Part shown: piece after piece, positions 1 to 8,094 of the stretch
Layout of the letters: each line of letters opens with the position of its first letter
Numbering within the stretch: the first letter of the stretch is position 1
Origin: Arthrobacter citreus
GTDB lineage: Bacteria; Actinomycetota; Actinomycetes; Actinomycetales; Micrococcaceae
NCBI RefSeq assembly: GCF_038405225.1
Contig: NZ_CP151657.1
Span: 2,170,001 to 2,234,000, forward strand
Length of the DNA: 64,000 nt
Direction: 5' to 3'
Made by a program: the position numbers and the translations under genes
Notes under the pieces: model-generated
Told to the model about the DNA's origin: nothing
Database searches by the model: none
Seen by the model: the letters and a program-made list of their open reading frames with translations, nothing else

Positions 1-1450
1 TGTTCAGCATCGCGTTGAGCAGCGGCCAGTCGGCGACGGCGTCGGAGCCGTCCGCCATGGCTTCGGTTTCCCGGTACGGCGAGGCTACGGAACCGGAGTC
101 CAGGTGGTCACGGCCGATCACGATCGGAGCGCTGACCTTGCCCTCGGCCACCAGCTGGTTGAACAGCAGGCCCGCCTTGGCCCGGTCGCCGTACCCCAAC
201 CAACAAATCCGTGCCGGCAGCCCTTCAAACTCGACATGCTCCGCGGCGGCGTCCAGCCAGCGGTGCAGGCGGGTGTTCTCCGGAAACAGCTCCTTCATGG
301 CGGCGTCGGTGACGGCGATGTCCGCCGGGTCACCGGAGAGCGCCACCCAGCGGAACGGGCCCATCCCCTCGCAGAACAGCGGGCGGATATAGGCAGGAAC
401 AAACCCGGGAAACTCAAAGGCCCGCTCGAACCCGCCTTGGCGCGCCTCGTCGCGGATTGAGTTGCCGTAGTCGAACACCTCGGCGCCGGCGTCCTGGAAG
501 CCCACCATGGCCGCCACTTGGCGGGCCATCGACTCGCGGGCCTTCTTGGTGAACCCTTCGGGATCAGCGGCGGCTTCCGCTTTCCATTCCTCCACCGGGA
601 TACCCACGGGCAGGTAGCTCAGCGGATCGTGGGCCGAGGTCTGGTCGGTCACGATGTCCACGGTGATGGTCCCTGCTTCGTGCCGGCGCAGCAGTTCCTC
701 GAACACCTCGGCGGCGTTGCCCACCAGGCCCACCGACAGCGCCCGCTTTTCCGCCTTCGCGGCCATGACCTTGGCGACGGCGGTGTCCAGGTCGGTTTCC
801 ACCTCGTGCAGGTAGCGCTTGCCGGCGCGGCGGCGCAACCGGGTCTCGTCGACGTCGACAATCAGGACCGCTCCCCCATTGAGGGTGACGGCCAGCGGCT
901 GTGCCCCGCCCATGCCGCCGCAGCCGCCGGTGAGGGTCAGGGTTCCGGCCAGGGTGGCGTTCTCATCGGCGAACAGTTTCCGGGCGACGGCGCCGAAGGT
1001 TTCGTAGGTGCCCTGCAGGATGCCCTGCGTGCCGATGTAGATCCAGGAGCCGGCGGTCATCTGCCCGTACATCATCAGGCCTTCGGCCTCGAGCCGGCGG
1101 AACTCGGGCCAGGTGGCCCAGTCCCCCACCAGGTTGGAGTTGGCCAGCAGGACCCGCGGTGCCCACTCGTTGGTGCGGAACACGCCCACGGGCTTGCCGG
1201 ACTGGACCAGCAGGGTTTCGTCATCCTCCAGGGTGGCCAGGGTGCGGGTGATCGCGTCGTAGGCCTCCCAGCTCCGTGCTGCCCGTCCGGTGCCGCCGTA
1301 GACCACCAGGTCCTCGGGGCGTTCAGCGACCTCCGGGTCCAGGTTGTTCATGAGCATGCGCAGCGGGGCTTCGGTCTGCCAGCTCTTGGCGGTCAGGGAG
1401 GTGCCGCGGGCGGCGCGGATGCTGCGGGAGGGATCAGAAGTAGTAGCCAT
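1..1450 (-). CDS. hutU: Urocanate hydratase, 3' end cut by left window edge
   Basis: Urocanase converts urocanate to imidazolonepropionate, the second step of histidine degradation, in the cytoplasm with a tightly bound NAD+. About 483 of the usual ~550 residues are inside the window; the C-terminus lies to the left. The glycine-rich NAD-binding stretch [11 protein letters not shown] sits near residues 175-185, the N-terminal block [14 protein letters not shown] near 51, and [18 protein letters not shown] carries the family cysteine. The ATG at 1450 follows a 5'-region containing a palindrome shared with the regulator/hutH intergenic region. It is transcribed away from the IclR regulator and from hutH. 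The long plus-strand reading frame across it is its antisense shadow. Confidence 0.95.
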   Translation of the reverse strand, partial: MATTSDPSRSIRAARGTSLTAKSWQTEAPLRMLMNNLDPEVAERPEDLVVYGGTGRAARSWEAYDAITRTLATLEDDETLLVQSGKPVGVFRTNEWAPRVLLANSNLVGDWATWPEFRRLEAEGLMMYGQMTAGSWIYIGTQGILQGTYETFGAVARKLFADENATLAGTLTLTGGCGGMGGAQPLAVTLNGGAVLIVDVDETRLRRRAGKRYLHEVETDLDTAVAKVMAAKAEKRALSVGLVGNAAEVFEELLRRHEAGTITVDIVTDQTSAHDPLSYLPVGIPVEEWKAEAAADPEGFTKKARESMARQVAAMVGFQDAGAEVFDYGNSIRDEARQGGFERAFEFPGFVPAYIRPLFCEGMGPFRWVALSGDPADIAVTDAAMKELFPENTRLHRWLDAAAEHVEFEGLPARICWLGYGDRAKAGLLFNQLVAEGKVSAPIVIGRDHLDSGSVASPYRETEAMADGSDAVADWPLLNAMLN

Positions 1451-1500
1451 GTTCCGACCGTAACCGCGCAGTGTTTCCCGGAAGTGAACACCGTCACACT

Positions 1501-1516
1501 GTCTGGTATCCCAGAC
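1501..1516. promoter_or_regulatory. Palindromic operator upstream of hutU
   Basis: GTCTGGTATCCCAGAC is a 16-bp palindrome with one mismatched pair, 51 bp upstream of the hutU ATG. The same core, TCTGGnATCCCAGA, occurs as a perfect palindrome upstream of the IclR gene at 2450. IclR-family proteins bind such sites as dimers; assigning this site to the neighbouring regulator is inference from the shared sequence. A second inverted repeat (stem GGACTG/CAGTCC, 1519-1536) lies immediately upstream and may be part of the same control region. Confidence 0.7.
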
Positions 1517-1604
1517 GGGGACTGTCTGAGCAGTCCCGTGATCCGGGTATTCCGGCCTGCCCTCCGGGGATGACCGGACGACGCCGGGCCGGGTCTATCC
1601 GGAT

Positions 1605-2429
1605 TTATGACGCGTTGTCTGCGCGTCCCGCCCCGGACTGAACGCCCAGCCGGCGGGAGATTTCCGCCGCGCACCTGACCAAAGCCGAAAGCCACTGGTC
1701 TGCAAAGTCGCCGATCTTCCGTCCCGCCGGTCCCGCTGCGGAACCGGCCACCAGGTCATTCGGCGCCGTCAGGGTCACACTGGCAACGGCCCGTCCGGAC
1801 CGGTCCAGCACCGGAACCGAAAGCGAGGAAAAGCCGTCGGTTACTTCATTTTCCTCCCACGCATAACCGACCTCCCGCACCTGTTCCAGCAGGGTGCCCA
1901 AAGGCGGACCGGTCCGGCCTGACCTCATCGACGCCGGATCCGGATACAGCGCATGCAGCTGTGCGTCGGTCATCTGTGCCAGCATGGCCCGTCCGCTGGC
2001 TGTCCGGTGTGCCGGGAGCCGGATGCCGGCGTCGGTCACCAGCGGCAGCTGGTGGGGAGCACGTTCCTCAATCACGTAGATCACGTCGGTTCCCTGCAGC
2101 ACGGCCAGGTGTGCGGTCAGCCGGGTGCGGGCCACCAGATTCCGCAGCGGAAAGCGTCCAATGCGCTGCAGGGGTGCCTGCCGGGCATACCCGGTGCCGA
2201 GCTCATGCGCCGTTGCCCCCAGGGCGTATTTGCGTTCCTCCGGCAAATGCACGGCAAAGCCGTCCGCGACGAGGGCGGCGAGCAGGTGATAGGTGGTGGA
2301 GCGCGGCAGGGCCAAATCCCGCGCAATGGCGGTGGCACTCACTGGTCCGGCCTGCTTCCCCAGGTGGCGCAGGATCGAGAGGACCTGGGCGGCGGCGGGA
2401 ACCTGCACCCGGGAATAGCTTTCTGGCAT
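1605..2429 (-). CDS. IclR-family transcriptional regulator, probable hut regulator
   Basis: 274 residues. The N-terminal winged helix-turn-helix (about residues 10-75) contains the IclR pattern ATAIARDLALPRSTTYHLL. The C-terminal effector-binding domain (about 90-255) contains GTDVIYVIEERAP, RLPAHRTASGRAMLA and the late SLSVPVLDRSGRAVASVTL block. It lies between hutU (same strand) and hutH (divergent), the normal place for a local hut regulator. A perfect palindrome lies 21-34 bp upstream of its ATG and a near copy lies upstream of hutU, so it probably controls both and itself. The ligand, likely urocanate or histidine, is inferred from context only. Confidence 0.9.
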   Translation of the reverse strand: MPESYSRVQVPAAAQVLSILRHLGKQAGPVSATAIARDLALPRSTTYHLLAALVADGFAVHLPEERKYALGATAHELGTGYARQAPLQRIGRFPLRNLVARTRLTAHLAVLQGTDVIYVIEERAPHQLPLVTDAGIRLPAHRTASGRAMLAQMTDAQLHALYPDPASMRSGRTGPPLGTLLEQVREVGYAWEENEVTDGFSSLSVPVLDRSGRAVASVTLTAPNDLVAGSAAGPAGRKIGDFADQWLSALVRCAAEISRRLGVQSGAGRADNAS

Positions 2430-2449
2430 GCCCAGATCCTAGGGCACTG

Positions 2450-2463
2450 TCTGGGATCCCAGA
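2450..2463. promoter_or_regulatory. Perfect 14-bp palindrome between iclR and hutH
   Basis: TCTGGGATCCCAGA reads identically on both strands. It sits between the divergent regulator (ATG at 2429) and hutH (ATG at 2564), where a bound dimer could act on both promoters. It matches the hutU upstream site at 1501-1516 at 13 of 14 positions. Confidence 0.75.
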
Positions 2464-2563
2464 AACAGAATCCGGTGCCGGCATAGGCCGCGCCCGCAAC
2501 TGATGCTTCGATAGGAGGTGCAGCATCAGAATCGGAGACGCATCTCCGCAAAGACGGGGAGAG

Positions 2564-4138
2564 ATGGAAACGACAAAGAGCACCACCACATTCGTAGAGC
2601 TGGGCACCGGCCCCCTGGCCGCCGGGGAGATTGTTGCGGTGGCCCGGCATGGAGCGGCGGTGGCGCTGACCGATGAGGCACTGGCCGCCATGGAATCCTC
2701 CCGTGCAGTGATCGAGGAGCTCGCCGCCGACGAGAAGCCGCACTACGGAGTGTCCACCGGTTTCGGTGCGCTCGCCGTCAAGCAGATTGTTCCGGAACAG
2801 CGCCGGCAGCTGCAGCGCTCCCTCATCCGCAGCCACGCGGCGTCGTCGGGCGCCGAGGTGGACCGTGAGGTGATCCGCGCCCTTATGCTGAACCGGCTCG
2901 CCACCCTGGCCACCGGCCGCACCGGCGTCCGCCCCGCCATCGCCCGCGCCTATGCCGGGCTCCTCAATGCGGGGATCACGCCCGTGGTCGGCGAGTACGG
3001 ATCCCTGGGCTGCTCGGGCGATTTGGCTCCCCTCTCGCACTGCGCCCTGGCCCTTATGGGCGAGGGGAACGTGCGCACGGCCGACGGCGAACTGGTCCCC
3101 GCCGCCGCGGCGCTTGCCGCCGCCGGACTGGAGCCGGTGGAGCTGCAGGAGAAGGAGGGCCTGGCCCTGATCAACGGCACGGACGGGATGCTGGGCATGC
3201 TCACGCTCGCCGTCGCCGACCTGGGCCTGCTGCTGAGCACGGCTGATCTTGCCGCTGCCATGAGCGTGGAGGGGCTGCTGGGCAGCGACGCCGTTTTTGC
3301 CGCCGATCTGCAGGCCCTGCGCCCGCAGCCCGGGCAGGGCGAATCCGCGGCGAACATCCGCTCGCTCCTGAACGGCTCAGCCCTGATCGAGGAGCAGAAA
3401 ACGGGGACGTTCACCCGGGTCCAGGATGCCTACTCGCTGCGGTGCGCGCCCCAGGTTCACGGCGCCGCCCGGTCAACACTGATGCACGCGGCGAATGTTG
3501 CGGAGTGCGAGCGCGCATCGGCCATCGACAATCCGGTGGTGACTCTCGACGGCCGGCTGGAGTCCAACGGCAATTTCCACGGCGCACCAGTGGGATATGT
3601 GCTGGATTTCCTGGCCATCGCCGTCGCCGACGTCGCATCCATGAGCGAGCGGCGCACCGACCGCTTCCTGGACCGCAACCGCAGCCACGGGCTCAACGCC
3701 TTCCTGGCCTTCGATCCGGGTGTGGACTCGGGCCACATGATCGCCCAGTACACGCAGGCCGGGATTGTGTCCGAGCTCAAGCGGCTGGCTGTGCCGGCGT
3801 CGGTGGATTCGATTCCGTCCTCGGCCATGCAGGAGGACCACGTGTCGATGGGCTGGGCAGCGGGCCTCAAGCTGCGCCGGGCGATCGACGGCCTGACCCG
3901 GGTGCTGGCGATCGAACTGCTGACGTCCGCGCGTGCCCTGGACATGCGCGACGGCGGAGTGGACACCTCCCGCAGCGCCCCCGCGGTCACGGCGGTGCGG
4001 ACAGTGATGCGGACGGTGGTTCCGGGACCGGGACCGGACCGGTACCTGGCACCGGAGATCGAGGCCGCACGGCTGCTGGTGGCCGACGGTTCCCTGCTGG
4101 CTGCTGCTGACGCCGCGCTGGGCAGGCCGTTACTCTAG
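2564..4138 (+). CDS. hutH: Histidine ammonia-lyase
   Basis: 524 residues, normal length. It deaminates L-histidine to urocanate, the first step of the hut pathway. The aromatic ammonia-lyase core is clear: YGVSTGFGAL with catalytic Tyr61, the MIO-forming region YGSLGCSGDLAPLSH at 146-159, and the downstream blocks QDAYSLRCAPQVHGA and SNGNFHGAPVG. The MIO tripeptide is Cys150-Ser151-Gly152 rather than the textbook Ala-Ser-Gly; I recall the Cys form from actinobacterial histidases, so this should be a family variant rather than a defect. The start follows a GGGGAGAG ribosome-binding site. The acylphosphatase gene begins 4 bp after the stop. Confidence 0.96.
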   Translation: METTKSTTTFVELGTGPLAAGEIVAVARHGAAVALTDEALAAMESSRAVIEELAADEKPHYGVSTGFGALAVKQIVPEQRRQLQRSLIRSHAASSGAEVDREVIRALMLNRLATLATGRTGVRPAIARAYAGLLNAGITPVVGEYGSLGCSGDLAPLSHCALALMGEGNVRTADGELVPAAAALAAAGLEPVELQEKEGLALINGTDGMLGMLTLAVADLGLLLSTADLAAAMSVEGLLGSDAVFAADLQALRPQPGQGESAANIRSLLNGSALIEEQKTGTFTRVQDAYSLRCAPQVHGAARSTLMHAANVAECERASAIDNPVVTLDGRLESNGNFHGAPVGYVLDFLAIAVADVASMSERRTDRFLDRNRSHGLNAFLAFDPGVDSGHMIAQYTQAGIVSELKRLAVPASVDSIPSSAMQEDHVSMGWAAGLKLRRAIDGLTRVLAIELLTSARALDMRDGGVDTSRSAPAVTAVRTVMRTVVPGPGPDRYLAPEIEAARLLVADGSLLAAADAALGRPLL

Positions 4139-4142
4139 GCCC

Positions 4143-4442
4143 ATGACGCCTTCGGATTCAGGTTCGCCCCGGGCCCGCCGCATGACCGCCCGAATCACCG
4201 GTGAAGTGCAGGCGGTGGGGTTCCGCTACCGGACCCTGCAGCAGGCCATGCGGCTTGGCCTCACGGGGGTGGCGTCCAACAGCCCGGACGGTTCAGTGCA
4301 GGTGGTGGCTGAAGGACCGCAGCCGGCTGTCGACGCACTGCTGGAATGGCTCGGGTCCCCCGCCGCACCCGGAACCGTCCGCGGAATTGAGGAGTCCTTC
4401 TCCGACGCCACCGGTGAGTTTCCGGATTTCACCACGGGCTAG
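4143..4442 (+). CDS. acyP: Acylphosphatase
   Basis: 99 residues, typical size. It hydrolyses carboxyl-phosphate bonds such as acetyl phosphate. The signature GEVQAVGFRYR contains the phosphate-binding loop and catalytic Arg28, and the second signature NSPDGSVQVVAEG supplies catalytic Asn46. The loop has Ala24 where glycine is usual (VQGVGFR), a mild change. The gene starts 4 bp after hutH, and a TACTCT hexamer lies exactly 6 nt upstream of the ATG with no Shine-Dalgarno sequence, so it may be made from its own leaderless transcript as well as by read-through. Confidence 0.92.
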   Translation: MTPSDSGSPRARRMTARITGEVQAVGFRYRTLQQAMRLGLTGVASNSPDGSVQVVAEGPQPAVDALLEWLGSPAAPGTVRGIEESFSDATGEFPDFTTG

Positions 4443-4482
4443 CCACGCGTTTTGCGGCGGTCGGGGTGCGAGGATTCAGGGT

Positions 4483-4869
4483 GTGGACACAGAGCGTGAA
4501 TTTCTCAGGTACCAGGCACAGCATCCGAACCGGCGCGGGGCCAAGGCCGGAATCTTCGGCCTGGCCAACGGGCTGGCCCGGGAGGGGCTGCTGACTGACG
4601 GGGACTATCAGTGGTGGGTCAGCTCCAACGCCTGGTACGACGCCGCGTACCCCGATCCGAACACCGTTGATCCCGCGGTTTATGACCGCGGGATCAACCC
4701 GTATGCCCAGGCCTGGTTCAAGACAACGGCAGGACACCTGCTGGCCCGGATTCCCGGATACCTCGATCTCCTGACCCGCTACGGAATCCGCTGGGAGGAA
4801 GTGCGGTCAACCGACCCGGGGAAGGTCCTCTATGAAGACGATGTCCAAGTGGTGGTAAACCCCCACTAG
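4483..4869 (+). CDS. Conserved-looking hypothetical protein
   Basis: 128 residues from a GTG start (VDTEREFLRYQAQHPNRRGA). The most upstream frame opening lies inside acyP, so I chose the GTG 40 bp after the acyP stop. The protein is soluble and rich in aromatic residues: DYQWWVSSNAWYDAAYPDP in the middle, and a C-terminal half with GYLDLLTRYGIRWEEV. No signal peptide or membrane segment is seen and I do not recognise a domain. It lies at the end of the hutH-acyP direction and faces the convergent gene at 4898. Codon use matches its neighbours, so it is probably a real protein of unknown function. Confidence 0.7.
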   Translation: MDTEREFLRYQAQHPNRRGAKAGIFGLANGLAREGLLTDGDYQWWVSSNAWYDAAYPDPNTVDPAVYDRGINPYAQAWFKTTAGHLLARIPGYLDLLTRYGIRWEEVRSTDPGKVLYEDDVQVVVNPH

Positions 4870-4897
4870 TGAGGCTGCAGCGCCGGATTCGCCGCGT

Positions 4898-5935
4898 TTA
4901 CGGCGCCTCGTCCACCACCGAGGTGGTGATTGCCGTCCACGAGACGACCGTTCCGGCCGGAACCCCGTCCCGCGCTGCGAGCAGGACTTCCCGCTCACCA
5001 ATCACGAGACCGCTTTGCGGATCAATGATGATCTCGGTGCGGGAACCGGAGAACCGGGTGTCCATACCCAGGGAGATCCCCACCCGGCCGTCCATCATGG
5101 CTTGAGGATCAATAACGGAGACACCGGGCACCAGGGCTGCTGCTCCATACAGGGCCGCCCGAAGGTCGGCGGGAATGACCCCTGACCTCAGCGTGTCTGC
5201 AATGGCGTTGAACGCTGCCTCGTCCGTTGTTGGGCCGCTGCCATAGGTTTGCTCGTAGATCAGGTCCAGCAGTTCCCGGGGATCACGCGGGGCGCTGCCG
5301 AGCGCTTCTTCGAGCGGGATGTTTCCCAAGATGCTTGGCCCAGAACCATAGAAGTTACCTGCCGGACCGCGCAGCAGTTCACCGGCGTCCAAACCATCGC
5401 GCAGCTGCGATTCGGCCAGCTGCCGTGATTGCTCGTCAAAAAACTGGACCGGACGTTGGGGTTCCCGGTTCCACACCCATTCAGCGGATAGATCCGCGGG
5501 CACGTACACCTGGCCGTCCTGGCTCTCCAGCCAGACATACTCTCCGGTCTCGTTGCTGGTGTACGCCCCGTAAACGGCCGTGGTGTCCACCAGCAGGTAC
5601 TGCCCCGGACCAACCACCGGGTCCGACGTCGCGATGGTAGCCGTCGCCGCGTCGCCGAGGACTTCCGCTGCCTCCGCGCTCGCTCCCGGATGGTCTCCTG
5701 CGCCAACGACGTCGGCCACGACGAAGGAAGCTGCGATGACCGCCGCAGCGGCCGTGGCCATGGCAGCACGCCGCCACGGCCGCCGCACCGGCAGGGTGCG
5801 GACATTGTGCTGTTTGCCGGCCGCGGCTTCGGCTTCGGCACGGTTCATGAGGCGGTCCCGGCCGCGGGCCAGGACGGCGGGCGGCACGGTGCCGACGTCG
5901 TTACGCGTTTCGCGGAGCAGCTGCAGGTCGTCCAT
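4898..5935 (-). CDS. CU044_5270-type membrane protein, partner of the ECF sigma gene
   Basis: 345 residues. A short cytoplasmic N-terminus (MDDLQLLRETRNDVGTVPPA) with a basic stretch RRPWRRAAM is followed by one membrane segment (about residues 57-78), then a large extracytoplasmic domain with blocks such as GPGQYLLVDTTAVYGAYTS. This arrangement fits the CU044_5270 family found beside actinobacterial ECF sigma factors, where it may act as a sensor or anti-sigma-like partner; that role is inference. The chosen ATG at 5935 has an AAGGAAAG ribosome-binding site and the gene overlaps the sigma gene by 35 bp, indicating translational coupling. Upstream in-frame codons lie inside the sigma gene and lack support. 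Confidence 0.8.
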   Translation of the reverse strand: MDDLQLLRETRNDVGTVPPAVLARGRDRLMNRAEAEAAAGKQHNVRTLPVRRPWRRAAMATAAAAVIAASFVVADVVGAGDHPGASAEAAEVLGDAATATIATSDPVVGPGQYLLVDTTAVYGAYTSNETGEYVWLESQDGQVYVPADLSAEWVWNREPQRPVQFFDEQSRQLAESQLRDGLDAGELLRGPAGNFYGSGPSILGNIPLEEALGSAPRDPRELLDLIYEQTYGSGPTTDEAAFNAIADTLRSGVIPADLRAALYGAAALVPGVSVIDPQAMMDGRVGISLGMDTRFSGSRTEIIIDPQSGLVIGEREVLLAARDGVPAGTVVSWTAITTSVVDEAP

Positions 5936-6494
5936 AGGTGCTTTCCTTACCGGTGAGAAGAGTGGGGCCCAAGTCGGCGCGGAGTTTTCCCCGGGCACGG
6001 TTGATGCGGGACCGGACAGTGCCAAGGGGCACTCCGGTTGCGGCGGCGATGCCCTCATAGGACAGTCCCGCCCAGACATGCAGCAGGATGGCCTCGCGGT
6101 CAATCGGTTTTAGTGCCCGCAGCGCGCGGCCGATATGAGCGCGGTTACCGGCGGCATCGAGCTGTGTTTCCACGGCTTCCATGCCGTCAAACGTGTCCCC
6201 GGGACCGCTTCGTGCCAGGGCACGCAGCATCCGTGCTTCAGCACGGTGGTGCCGGCGCAGCAGGTTCGTGGCTATGCCGAACAGCCATGGCCTCACCGCT
6301 TCGGCAGGGCCGCGGAAGGTGCTGCGGCTTTCAAAGGCGGCCAGGAAGGTTTCCGCCATCACATCCTCGGCGGCGAAGTCACCGGCGCGGCGTGCTGCAT
6401 AGCGGTAGATATCCGGACCGTGCCGGTCATACAGTTCCCCGAAGGCTGCCGGGCCGAAGCGCGACTGCTCGATTATCTCTGCGTCTGTGTTCAC
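5901..6494 (-). CDS. ECF (sigma-70 family) RNA polymerase sigma factor
   Basis: 197 residues. Region 2 (about residues 15-90) contains AFGELYDRHGPDIYRYAARR and DVMAETFLAAF; region 4 (about 125-180) contains KPIDREAILLHVWAGLSYEG and the recognition helix GVPLGTVRSRINRARGKL. It lacks the extra C-terminal NTF2-like domain of SigJ types. The downstream membrane protein gene overlaps its 3' end, so the two are one operon and the partner may modulate the sigma factor. The stimulus cannot be read from the sequence. Confidence 0.92.
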   Translation of the reverse strand: MNTDAEIIEQSRFGPAAFGELYDRHGPDIYRYAARRAGDFAAEDVMAETFLAAFESRSTFRGPAEAVRPWLFGIATNLLRRHHRAEARMLRALARSGPGDTFDGMEAVETQLDAAGNRAHIGRALRALKPIDREAILLHVWAGLSYEGIAAATGVPLGTVRSRINRARGKLRADLGPTLLTGKESTYGRPAAAPRNA

Positions 6495-6661
6495 ACCTGG
6501 TAATGCCCGTTCACCGGAAAAAGTTCACGGGTTCCCCCACATTTCTTAAAAATCTTTTCGGTGCTTCTCTTCACCGGTTGGGGTTTGGCGGCTTACTGCG
6601 TGCCGTCTCCCATCTAACGCTGTTCAGACTAGCCCGGCCTGGCCGGCCCGGCCGTTTATCC

Positions 6662-6723
6662 GGGCAAAGAAAAACGCCGGCAGACTATGGGTTGGTTGGG
6701 GGAACAAACCTAGTCTGCCGGCG
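6662..6723 (-). terminator. Rho-independent terminator with 13-bp stem, in the 389-bp gap 6495-6883
   Basis: CGCCGGCAGACTA (6675-6687) pairs perfectly with TAGTCTGCCGGCG (6711-6723) across a 23-nt loop. Read on the minus strand the stem is followed by TTTTTCTTTG, so it should end transcripts of the gene at 6884-7945. The loop is long for a terminator and contains five consecutive C on the minus strand. The rest of this gap holds the likely sigma-gene promoter region (6495-6660) and a small imperfect inverted repeat (TGACCCGCGG / CCGCAGGTCA, 6848-6870); no coding sequence is apparent. Confidence 0.8.
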
Positions 6724-6883
6724 CCGGATAGGTCACTACGCTATCCATTCATCACTCGCACCCTTATGAGGTACCTACTACGTTAATGTCCTCTGCTGGA
6801 CGGAGACTGTAGGAAAGCTGGCAACTCCCTGAACGCTCCGCCCCTGGTGACCCGCGGATACCGCAGGTCAGGAGGCCAATCCG

Positions 6884-7945
6884 TCAGGAAGCCCGCTTGC
6901 GGCTGTCCGGCACGTGCTGCAGCCGCGGCTGCGGCATTGCGTTGCTGGAGGCCAGCACCAGCGCCGGGCGTGTGGATTTCTGTGCTGTATTGCAGATCTG
7001 AACGACCGGGCCAACAGGTCCGGCGGAGCTGTCCTTGGCCCCCGGCTGCTTCATCCCGGTCTGGCGGTCCGCGGAACCGGCGGTTCGCTTGGCCGCCGCC
7101 GACACCGATCCGCTGTTGTTGGCGGGACGGCCTTTTGCCTGTGTCGTTCTGCCCTGGGGAGCTTTTGACGAGGCCTTGGTCCGCTGCGCGGTTTTCACGC
7201 TGGCCTTACCCGGACCGGATTTCACCGGCGCGGTCTTACCCGGCCCCGGCTTGCCCGCGGTGTTCTTGTTGGGGACTGCTTTGTTGAGGGCCGACTTCGG
7301 CGCCGACTTGGCCGCGCCGGTTTTCTGTTGCGACGGGGACACCCGCTGCGCAGCGGCGGACGTCGTGCCCGTCTTAGCCGTTCCCTTGGCCACGGCCGCG
7401 GTCTTGGTGCTGGCTGCCGGAGTCCCGGTAGCTGACTGAGATTTCGTTGCCTTGGCGGGCTGCTTCTGAGCCTGCGGCTTGGCGTCGGCTGGCTTCGCCT
7501 TGGAAGCCTTGGCCGCGGGAGTGGTCACTGCTGGAGTGTCCACCGCGGGAGGAACGGCCGCGCGGACGGTGCGCGTGCTGACGGCCGACGGGCGTCCGGT
7601 GGCAGCTGCCGGCCGCAGCGCTGCCAGCAGTTCTTCGCTGGCTGATCGTGCCGTATCGACAAACACCACGGCAGCTGTGTCATCCGGCGCCGTTTCGGTC
7701 CGTTTCACCGCCGAGTTCTTCACCAGCCGGTAAACGGCGGCCATCACCACAATCAGCGCCATGCCCGTTCCGTACAGGAGCACCAGGGACAGGGCCAGAG
7801 ATGTTGTTCCGCCGGAAAAGAAACCGAACCCCGTTATCGCCATCAGAAGCCAAATACTGGAAATGACGGTCAGGGCCGTTCGGACTTTTACATAGAGGGG
7901 ACGCTGCTGCACGCCAACCAGCTGTGGCGGCAAAATATCTGGCAC
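6884..7945 (-). CDS. Two-TM membrane protein with histone-H1-like Lys/Ala/Pro-rich tail
   Basis: 353 residues from a GTG start preceded by GAAAGG at 9 nt; a TTG seven codons upstream is possible but lacks such a site. Two membrane segments lie at about residues 24-44 (ALTVISSIWLLMAITGF) and 49-73 (LALSLVLLYGTGMALIVVMAA). From about residue 130 the sequence is low-complexity, made of repeated K, A, P, T and S with motifs such as AAKASKAKPADAKPQ and GPGKTAPVKSGPGK, resembling the basic tails of histone-H1-like actinobacterial proteins. The N-terminus is expected at the membrane and the basic tail could contact DNA, RNA or the wall; this is inference. The nearest downstream element is the terminator at 6662-6723. 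Confidence 0.75.
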   Translation of the reverse strand: MPDILPPQLVGVQQRPLYVKVRTALTVISSIWLLMAITGFGFFSGGTTSLALSLVLLYGTGMALIVVMAAVYRLVKNSAVKRTETAPDDTAAVVFVDTARSASEELLAALRPAAATGRPSAVSTRTVRAAVPPAVDTPAVTTPAAKASKAKPADAKPQAQKQPAKATKSQSATGTPAASTKTAAVAKGTAKTGTTSAAAQRVSPSQQKTGAAKSAPKSALNKAVPNKNTAGKPGPGKTAPVKSGPGKASVKTAQRTKASSKAPQGRTTQAKGRPANNSGSVSAAAKRTAGSADRQTGMKQPGAKDSSAGPVGPVVQICNTAQKSTRPALVLASSNAMPQPRLQHVPDSRKRAS

Positions 7946-8094
7946 TGGGACAGACCTTTCAAGCAAAAAGGTGGATCAAAAAGAAGAGGAAGCCGACTTG
8001 GCTTTGTCCTTCAACTTTAGGCACCGGAGCCAGTAAAAAAGACCATACGCGCCCCTCTGAGCTAATTCGTTACGCAGCAAAGGTGAGATCTTGG

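Noticed and set aside
518-1573. 351-residue plus-strand frame over hutU
   Set aside because: Antisense of hutU; the real gene is on the minus strand and runs off the left edge.
6675-6723. 6C small RNA
   Set aside because: One long-loop hairpin with five C only; the family needs two hairpins with at least six C each.
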